NCBI GenBank assembly: GCA_016928935.1
Contig: JAFGJU010000041.1
Location: 1 to 5,651, forward strand
Source of the DNA: Candidatus Eiseniibacteriota bacterium
Lineage (GTDB): Bacteria; Eisenbacteria; RBG-16-71-46; JAFGJU01
Length of the DNA: 5,651 nucleotides
Reading direction: 5' to 3'
Shown here: positions 1 through 3,987 of the stretch, piece by piece
How positions within the stretch are numbered: position 1 is the first letter of the stretch
Layout: each line of letters opens with the position of its first letter
Notes under the pieces: model-generated
The model's input: the letters and a program-made list of their open reading frames with translations, nothing else
Databases searched by the model: none
What the model was told of the DNA's origin: nothing
Translations under genes and position numbers: made by a program

Positions 1-144
1 CATCAGAAGCTGCCCCAGCGTCATCCAGTTCTTTCCGGTGGCGGGCTTCCAGTCGAGCTCGCTGTCCTTGACCAAGTCGAGGAGCCCCTCGGCTGCATGG
101 TAGTTCTCCTCAATCCCGTTCTTCAAGAGTTCAGTCCAATTCAT
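1..144 (-). CDS. DinB-superfamily protein, N-terminal 48 residues (partial)
   Basis: Reading the minus strand from the ATG at 144-142 gives an open frame of 48 codons that runs off the window edge. It begins MNWTELLKNG, continues through an ELDWKPATGKNWMTLGQLLM segment, and has no stop. The helix with a central 'L.L..D..LDWKP' and a following 'T.GQLL' matches the first two helices of DinB/YfiT-like four-helix-bundle proteins. In that family the next residue is commonly a His that helps bind a divalent metal; it would fall just outside the window. The start is supported by a purine-rich GAGGGGG run at 155-149, a few bases upstream. The gene is divergent from the amidohydrolase gene. Family members include DNA-damage-inducible proteins and thiol transferases, but most have no known activity, so no specific function is claimed. 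Confidence 0.82.
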   Translation of the reverse strand, partial: MNWTELLKNGIEENYHAAEGLLDLVKDSELDWKPATGKNWMTLGQLLM

Positions 145-148
145 GTCG

Positions 149-155
149 CCCCCTC
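149..155 (-). promoter_or_regulatory. Ribosome binding site of the DinB-like gene
   Basis: On the minus strand GAGGGGG lies 4 nt before the ATG at 144-142; its GAGG part is centred at a normal Shine-Dalgarno distance. It supports the chosen start of an otherwise truncated gene. Confidence 0.6.
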
Positions 156-229
156 TGTGTTTGAGTATTCATGATGCCCGGTGTGAAGCCGTCGTCGTGA
201 AAGACTGTAGCACAACTGGCGCCGCCTCA

Positions 230-254
230 CCAGAGGCGCGGAGCGCCGCTCTGG
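230..254. other. Strong GC-rich hairpin in the intergenic region
   Basis: CCAGA (230-234) pairs with TCTGG (250-254), and GGCGC (235-239) pairs with GCGCC (243-247). The loop is GGA and there is a two-base bulge (248-249) on the 3' side, giving ten Watson-Crick pairs. No T-run follows on either strand, so it is not a canonical intrinsic terminator, and none would be expected between divergent genes. A competing stem GCCTC (224-228) / GAGGC (233-237) overlaps it. Role unknown; chance formation is possible at this GC content. Confidence 0.4.
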
Positions 255-433
255 GCGGGACAAGACAGCACGCCGACACGAGCGGGGCCGGCCGCCCCAC
301 GGAGGACACCACCAAGCTCATCGCCGCCGTTCTACGCGATTCGGGGTGGCGTCAAAAGTCTTGTGTAGATTTGGTGTTTGGGGAGAGGTTCTTCCTCCAT
401 TTCATGTTGCCTTTGCGAGCACGGCCTGATTCC

Positions 434-455
434 GGCACCGATTGCAGTCGGTGTC
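434..455. other. Inverted repeat CACCGA/TCGGTG
   Basis: CACCGA (436-441) and TCGGTG (448-453) are perfectly complementary around a 6-nt TTGCAG spacer. A G-T and a G-C pair (435/454 and 434/455) extend the arm to eight pairs. It lies about 180 bp upstream of the amidohydrolase start. It could be an operator-type dyad or a hairpin; no T-run follows, so a terminator is unlikely. Confidence 0.3.
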
Positions 456-540
456 TTAGTTGTGGTAGCCTAAGCCTCGTCCTCTGCGGACGTGGTCATA
501 GAGAACGTGGGCGTGCGGGTCGCCCGTAGCTGATGGCGTC

Positions 541-603
541 CGGACAGGCGGCGTCCCAGCAGGTCGGTCGGAACCTGAACGGGAGGGCCGAGGAGCTTGT
601 CCG
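541..603 (+). promoter_or_regulatory. Possible structured 5' leader of the amidohydrolase gene
   Basis: Three nested stems can be drawn: 541-549 with 595-603 (nine pairs, one G-U), 554-557 with 581-584 (TCCC/GGGA), and 560-564 with 573-577 (CAGGT/ACCTG). The outer stem closes 16 nt before the AAGGAG ribosome site. The left arm overlaps a perfect 8-bp palindrome GTCCGGAC at 538-545, so an operator reading is an alternative. It matches no riboswitch class I know. A nine-pair stem with one wobble is not very improbable in 60 GC-rich bases, so this is a candidate only. Confidence 0.25.
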
Positions 604-618
604 CCCTTCCAACACAAT

Positions 619-624
619 AAGGAG
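619..624 (+). promoter_or_regulatory. Ribosome binding site of the amidohydrolase gene
   Basis: AAGGAG sits 6 nt before the ATG at 631, an ideal Shine-Dalgarno arrangement that fixes the start. Confidence 0.8.
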
Positions 625-630
625 TAGCGC

Positions 631-1836
631 ATGAAGTGCATTCACGCGAAGAGGCTCTACACAGGCACGTCCGTGTTGGACGATGCCTACCTTCTGTTCG
701 ACGGTCGTGAGATAGCCGGAGTGTCCAGGACCAAGAAGGGCACGATGGTCGGCAAGTTCGCCCTCGTGACGCCGGCCTTCATCGACCCCCACAGTCACAT
801 CGGCATGTACCGGACTGCCGAACCCGAGGCGGAGGGCGAGGGCAACGACGAGATGCAGGCCATCCTGGCCCTGTCCGATGCGCTCGACTCGGTCCAGATG
901 GACGACGCGGCGTTCGCGGAGGCGGTCGAGATGGGGGTGCTGTATTCCTGCGTCGTGCCGGGGAGCGGCAACATCATCGGAGGCCGTTCGGCGGTCATAC
1001 GGCACTACGCCAAGAACACGAACGACGCCCTTTTCGCCAGAGCCGGGGTCAAGGCCGCGTTCGGGTTCAACCCGATGTCGGTCGCACACCGCGGCTGGAA
1101 GGGCGAGCGGCCTACGACGCGCATGGGCGCAGTGGCCATACTGCGGGCGAAGCTACACGAAGTGCAGCAGAAGATGGAGAAGGAGAAGCGAGCGAAAGCC
1201 GCGGCTTCGGGTGGGACCGAGCGCCGCAGGAGCGGCGCCGCCGGTGAGGCCGAGAAGAAGGCCAGGGAAGAGGCCGCGTTCACGGCGGCAGACCTCGTGC
1301 TCCGGGAGGTGCTGGAGGGAAAGCAGGTGCTGCGGGTCCACGTCCACAAGATTGACGACATCGCGGCCCTGCTGCGCGTGGTGGATGACTTCAAGCTCCG
1401 CATCACGATAGAACACGCCGGCGACGTGCATCAGCCCGAGATTTTCGTCGAGCTGAAAAGACGCGGCATCCCCGTGATCTACGGCCCGACGGACGGGTTT
1501 GCCTACAAGGTGGAGCTCAAGCACGACAACTGGCGCAACGTCAAGCACCTGGTGGCGTCCGGAGTGGAGTACGGGCTGATGACCGACCACCCGTTCGTGC
1601 TGTCCAAGATGCTGTTGACGCAGACTCGGTGGTTCCTGCGCGCCGGAGTCACCAAGCAGCAGGCGGTCGAGCTGGTGTCGCGCAAGAACGCCCAGCTCAT
1701 CGGCGTGGACAGAATGCTGGGCACTCTGGACAAGGGCAGGTGGGCGTCGTTCGTGTGTTGGAACGGCGACCCGTTCGACATATCGTCCTATCCGGTGGCG
1801 GTTTACGGCGAGGGTCGGCTGCTGTTTTCCGATTGA
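631..1836 (+). CDS. Amidohydrolase family protein (imidazolonepropionase-like)
   Basis: The 401-residue product belongs to the metal-dependent amidohydrolase superfamily (TIM-barrel hydrolases of C-N bonds). An N-terminal beta segment (1-48) leads into DPHSHIG (52-58), the HxH metal motif. Then come PGSGNIIGG (110-118), a family signature loop; FNP...RPTTRMG (146-166); VHVHK (236-240), carrying the strand-5 His; IEHAGD (260-265), the strand-6 His; and MTDHP (317-321), the strand-8 catalytic Asp. The C-terminal LGTLDKGRWASFVCWNGDPFD (363-383) is the usual sandwich-domain return segment. There is no signal peptide, so it should be cytosolic. A Lys/Arg/Glu/Ala-rich stretch (about 175-218) separates barrel elements and looks like a charged helical insertion. 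The start has a strong AAGGAG site. The substrate is unknown: relatives act on imidazolonepropionate, dipeptides or other cyclic amides, and no hut gene is nearby, so histidine degradation is not supported. Confidence 0.88.
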   Translation: MKCIHAKRLYTGTSVLDDAYLLFDGREIAGVSRTKKGTMVGKFALVTPAFIDPHSHIGMYRTAEPEAEGEGNDEMQAILALSDALDSVQMDDAAFAEAVEMGVLYSCVVPGSGNIIGGRSAVIRHYAKNTNDALFARAGVKAAFGFNPMSVAHRGWKGERPTTRMGAVAILRAKLHEVQQKMEKEKRAKAAASGGTERRRSGAAGEAEKKAREEAAFTAADLVLREVLEGKQVLRVHVHKIDDIAALLRVVDDFKLRITIEHAGDVHQPEIFVELKRRGIPVIYGPTDGFAYKVELKHDNWRNVKHLVASGVEYGLMTDHPFVLSKMLLTQTRWFLRAGVTKQQAVELVSRKNAQLIGVDRMLGTLDKGRWASFVCWNGDPFDISSYPVAVYGEGRLLFSD

Positions 1837-1861
1837 CCGGCTGCGTGCAGGGCAGTCTGCG

Positions 1862-1877
1862 GGTGTGGTTGGGTTGG
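1862..1877 (+). other. Candidate two-tetrad G-quadruplex
   Basis: GGTGTGGTTGGGTTGG has four GG runs separated by TGT, TT and GTT loops. This arrangement closely resembles known two-tetrad quadruplex-forming DNA such as the thrombin aptamer, whose loops are TT, TGT and TT. It lies on the coding strand, 26 bp after the amidohydrolase stop. Folding in vivo is not shown, and in RNA two-tetrad structures may be weak. Confidence 0.35.
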
Positions 1878-1975
1878 GGTGTGTGGCGGCGCCGTGTGCT
1901 CGCGCATCGGCGTTATGCGCTGGTCCTCTCCCGGGTGCGGCTGGAGGCAGGTGTGATTCGCGCCACCCGTGGCCG

Positions 1976-1992
1976 CCGTCGCGAAGCGACGG
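1976..1992 (+). other. Perfect 7-bp hairpin with GAA triloop
   Basis: CCGTCGC (1976-1982) and GCGACGG (1986-1992) pair perfectly around GAA, making the core GCGAAGC, a sequence known for unusually stable mini-hairpins in single-stranded DNA. GGCC at 1971-1974 and 2000-2003 could close an outer stem. The hairpin ends 33 nt before the tspO ribosome site. No T-run follows, so it is not a typical intrinsic terminator; a 5'-leader or mRNA-processing role is possible. Confidence 0.5.
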
Positions 1993-2025
1993 TCGCCTTG
2001 GCCGCTGAGGCGGGCGTTCTCTGAC

Positions 2026-2032
2026 AAGGAGG
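2026..2032 (+). promoter_or_regulatory. Ribosome binding site of tspO
   Basis: AAGGAGG, a near-full anti-16S match, lies 10 nt before the ATG at 2043 and supports this start. Confidence 0.75.
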
Positions 2033-2042
2033 GAACAAGGGT

Positions 2043-2513
2043 ATGAAGACCACAGTACTCGCCCTGTTGGGCTGGCTGGCCCTGAGCTTCGCCGCGGGCT
2101 TCGTGGGCTCGCGCTTCACGCCGAGCGAATGGTACCAGCAGCTCGCGAAACCCTCTTGGACGCCGCCGGGCGCCGTGTTCGCTCCAGTCTGGTCGGTTCT
2201 GTACATCATGATGGGTGTCGCCGCGTGGCTCGTGTGGAGGAACGGAGAGTTCAGTCGGGTAGCGACTCCGCTCACCTTGTTCATTGTACAGCTGGTCCTG
2301 AACGCGCTCTGGTCATACTTCTTCTTCGGCCTGCAGAAGCCGGGTCTCGCGTTTCTCGACATAGTGGTTCTGTGGGTCCTCATCGTGCTCACATTGATAA
2401 CGTTCTGGAGGGTGTCCGCGGCGGCGGGCGTGCTTTTCATACCATATCTGGCGTGGGTCACTTTCGCGTCATTCCTGAACTTCGCTGTTTGGCGCATGAA
2501 CACCGGGCGCTGA
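2043..2513 (+). CDS. tspO: TspO/MBR family membrane protein
   Basis: The 156-residue product has the normal length and fold of bacterial TspO (tryptophan-rich sensory protein, homologue of the mitochondrial translocator protein). Five hydrophobic helices are visible at about 3-22, 45-66, 74-95, 101-123 and 128-149. Signature segments are WYQQLAKPSWTPPG (30-43) with APVWSVLYIMMG (47-58), QLVLNALWSYFFFG (83-96), and PYLAWVTFASFLN (134-146) ending in W150 and N153. Family members sit in the cytoplasmic (or outer) membrane and bind porphyrins and other tetrapyrroles; some regulate photosynthesis genes or act in stress responses. No pigment or heme gene is in this window, so the ligand here is not defined. 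A strong AAGGAGG site precedes it, and the M24 gene follows after 40 bp, which suggests co-transcription. Confidence 0.93.
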   Translation: MKTTVLALLGWLALSFAAGFVGSRFTPSEWYQQLAKPSWTPPGAVFAPVWSVLYIMMGVAAWLVWRNGEFSRVATPLTLFIVQLVLNALWSYFFFGLQKPGLAFLDIVVLWVLIVLTLITFWRVSAAAGVLFIPYLAWVTFASFLNFAVWRMNTGR

Positions 2514-2542
2514 CTCCGCCGTCGGACGCCTCACAACAACAC

Positions 2543-2547
2543 GGGAG
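2543..2547 (+). promoter_or_regulatory. Ribosome binding site of the M24 gene
   Basis: GGGAG lies 6 nt before the ATG at 2554. It is weaker than the sites of the two upstream genes but correctly spaced, and it lies inside the 40-bp gap after tspO. Confidence 0.5.
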
Positions 2548-2553
2548 TCTCGC

Positions 2554-3900
2554 ATGATCACTTCAATCAACATCACTCAAGCTGAATTCAAATCGCGCAG
2601 GGAGAGACTGCTAAACCACGTCAAGTCGAAGAAGCTCAGCGGAGTGGTGCTCTTCGACAACTACTACATCCTTTACTTCACGGGTTTCGCGTTCATCCCG
2701 ACCGAGAGGCCGATGGCCTTCGTGATGAACGCGAAGGGCGAGTCGGCCATGTTTGTCCCCCGTCTGGAGCTCGAGCACGCGAAGGCGGAGACGGGCTTCG
2801 AGCGCGTGTTCCACTACGTGGAGTATCCGTTCGACCGCGATCCTGACAGGGTCTTCAAGAAAACGCTCGAGGACATGGGCGTCAGGGGGAGGATAGGCGC
2901 CGACAGCGACGGGTATCCCTGGATCCTGGGCTACCGCGGGCCGTCGCTGAGCGAGCTCACGGGCGGCACGTTTGTCCGGGTGACCGCGTTCGTGGAAGAC
3001 ACGATGATGATAAAGAGCGACGCGGAGATAGCGCTGATCCGGGAAAGTGTGAAATGGGGAAACCTGGCTCACAGGCTCCTCCAGAATTACACCCGGGTGG
3101 GCGCAACGGAGACGGAGGTGAGCCAGCGCGCCAGCAACGAGACAACCCTGACGATGCTGGCAACTCTGGGGCCCCTGTACCGCGCGCAGAGCGTGTTCTC
3201 TGAAGGCGCGGGTGCCGGCTACCGCGGCCAGATAGGCAGGAACGCCGCCATACCGCACGCCCTGGCCAACAACATCACGTTCCAGGAAGGGGACGTGCTG
3301 GTGACCGGAGCGGGCGCCCCTGTGTGGGGCTATAACTCCGAGCTGGAGAGGACGATGATAGTCGGGAAGCCGTCCGACCGGCAGAGGTTGATGTTCGAGC
3401 ACATGAAGAAGGCGCAGGAAGTCGCGTTCGAGGCCATCAGGCCCGGAGCCAAGTGCTCCGACGTGGATAAAGCGGTCAGGAGATACTACGAGGAGAACGA
3501 CGTGCCGTTCGGAGGCAAGCCGGCCGTGACGCCTCCCGCAGCGGTGGGAGGGCGCGGCGGCAGGGGAGGCCTCGCCGGTTCCAGAGGACGTGGAGGGCCG
3601 GGTCCGGGGGCGCGTTCCACAAGAAAAGCGAGTGCTGCACCGGAGCCCCCGGGGTTGATGCGCTTCTGGAAGCATCACACTGGCCACTGCATTGGACTTC
3701 GCTACCACGAGGGCCCGTTCTTCGACGCGGGCGACCACACTGAAATCAAGCCGGGAATCGTGTTCACCGTCGAACCGGGGCTCTACGCTCCGGAGATGGG
3801 CGGGTTCAGACATTCGGACACTGTGGTCGTGACCGAGGACGGAATCGAGATACTGACCTACTACCCGCGAGACCTGGACAGCCTGACGATTCCGGTGTGA
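2554..3900 (+). CDS. M24 family (Xaa-Pro aminopeptidase/creatinase-like) protein
   Basis: The 448 residues form a creatinase-type N-terminal domain (about 12-145, with GVVLFDNYYILYFTGF at 30-45) and a C-terminal pita-bread M24 domain (about 160-432). Conserved landmarks are H235 (IPHA), H374 and H378 in HHTGH, H385-E386, and E407 in VEPG. The H235-G252, 252-263, H374-H378-H385 and 378-407 spacings equal those I recall for E. coli PepP (H243, D260, D271, H350/H354/H361, E383). At the metal positions, however, the first Asp is G252, the second is E263 (in NSELERT), and the last Glu is S421 (in RHSDT). The metal site is therefore atypical, and peptidase activity should not be assumed; a creatinase-like metal-independent hydrolase is possible. 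I recall M24 homologues with the same SELERT/RHSDT pattern, so this is probably a clade trait. A Gly/Arg/Pro/Ala-rich insertion occupies about 320-367. No signal peptide; likely cytosolic. Confidence 0.87.
   Translation: MITSINITQAEFKSRRERLLNHVKSKKLSGVVLFDNYYILYFTGFAFIPTERPMAFVMNAKGESAMFVPRLELEHAKAETGFERVFHYVEYPFDRDPDRVFKKTLEDMGVRGRIGADSDGYPWILGYRGPSLSELTGGTFVRVTAFVEDTMMIKSDAEIALIRESVKWGNLAHRLLQNYTRVGATETEVSQRASNETTLTMLATLGPLYRAQSVFSEGAGAGYRGQIGRNAAIPHALANNITFQEGDVLVTGAGAPVWGYNSELERTMIVGKPSDRQRLMFEHMKKAQEVAFEAIRPGAKCSDVDKAVRRYYEENDVPFGGKPAVTPPAAVGGRGGRGGLAGSRGRGGPGPGARSTRKASAAPEPPGLMRFWKHHTGHCIGLRYHEGPFFDAGDHTEIKPGIVFTVEPGLYAPEMGGFRHSDTVVVTEDGIEILTYYPRDLDSLTIPV
3511..3654 (+). other. Gly/Arg-rich insertion coded within the M24 gene
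   Basis: Residues about 320-367 interrupt the M24 domain between the helix ending YYEENDVPFG and the catalytic RFWKHHTGH segment. The first half contains GGRGGRGG and SRGRGG motifs like RGG boxes; the second half is Ser/Lys/Ala/Pro-rich. Comparable M24 proteins usually bridge these elements with a short loop of roughly ten residues. The reading frame is maintained, so it is an in-frame insertion rather than a frameshift scar. Confidence 0.6.
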
Positions 3901-3987
3901 CAACACGGGGTCGTTCGGCCAAGCCTCGGGGTCGTGGTCGGTTCGGGGAGAGAACCCGGGAACGGCGGGTAATCGCGCGGCGAGCGC
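3901..3987. other. Convergent spacer with a weak hairpin
   Basis: These 87 bp separate the ends of the M24 and YyaL-type genes, where termination of both transcripts is expected. The best inverted repeat is GGTTC (3940-3944) / GAACC (3952-3956) with a 7-nt purine loop. Neither strand has a T-run after it, so no intrinsic terminator can be called; factor-dependent termination is an alternative. Confidence 0.35.

Larger units (their letters stand above)
145..630. other. Divergent intergenic region without a credible gene
   Basis: About 490 bp lie between the starts of the DinB-like gene and the amidohydrolase gene, and should hold promoters for both. The only plus-strand open frame here (143-529) has a Cys/Arg/Ser-rich composition resembling no protein family and lacks a good ribosome site. 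The stretch around 349-418 is clearly less GC-rich than its surroundings (about 46% by hand count), which fits a promoter area, but no strong -35/-10 pair stands out. The best single hexamers are TAGATT at 366-371 (plus) and TACAGT at 209-204 (minus), neither with a convincing partner. Several hairpins are listed separately. No tRNA or recognisable RNA gene is seen. Confidence 0.6.
1837..2042 (+). other. Structured spacer between the amidohydrolase and tspO genes
   Basis: The 206 bp hold no credible gene. They contain a G-rich tract (1861-1879), a perfect hairpin (1976-1992) and the tspO ribosome site (2026-2032). No hairpin followed by a T-run is present, so transcription from the amidohydrolase gene may read through. 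The upstream half (1861-1890) is strongly G/T-biased on the plus strand, unlike the flanking coding DNA. Confidence 0.55.

Noticed and set aside
442..471. TTGCAG ... TAGCCT as a sigma-70-like promoter for the amidohydrolase gene
   Set aside because: Each hexamer matches its consensus at only about half the positions, the spacing is 18 bp, and the -35 part lies in the loop of a hairpin; too weak to call.
143..529. A 128-codon plus-strand open frame in the divergent intergenic region
   Set aside because: Composition rich in Cys, Arg and Ser without any family resemblance, overlap with the DinB-like start, and no convincing ribosome site.
2554..3900. Frameshift or pseudogene status of the M24 gene because of altered metal ligands
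   Set aside because: The frame is intact, other catalytic landmarks and spacings are preserved, and the substituted motifs look coherent rather than decayed.
2611..3906. A 431-codon minus-strand open frame opposite the M24 gene
   Set aside because: It is the antisense shadow of a confidently identified gene in GC-rich DNA; its His/Arg/Val-rich product matches no family.
2536..3909. Direct repeat ACAACACGGG at 2536-2545 and 3900-3909 flanking the M24 gene
   Set aside because: A 10-bp exact repeat is expected many times by chance in a window of this size, and no mobile-element gene or inverted ends accompany it.
3940..3956. Intrinsic terminator between the convergent M24 and YyaL-type genes
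   Set aside because: The stem is only 5 bp and no T-run follows on either strand.
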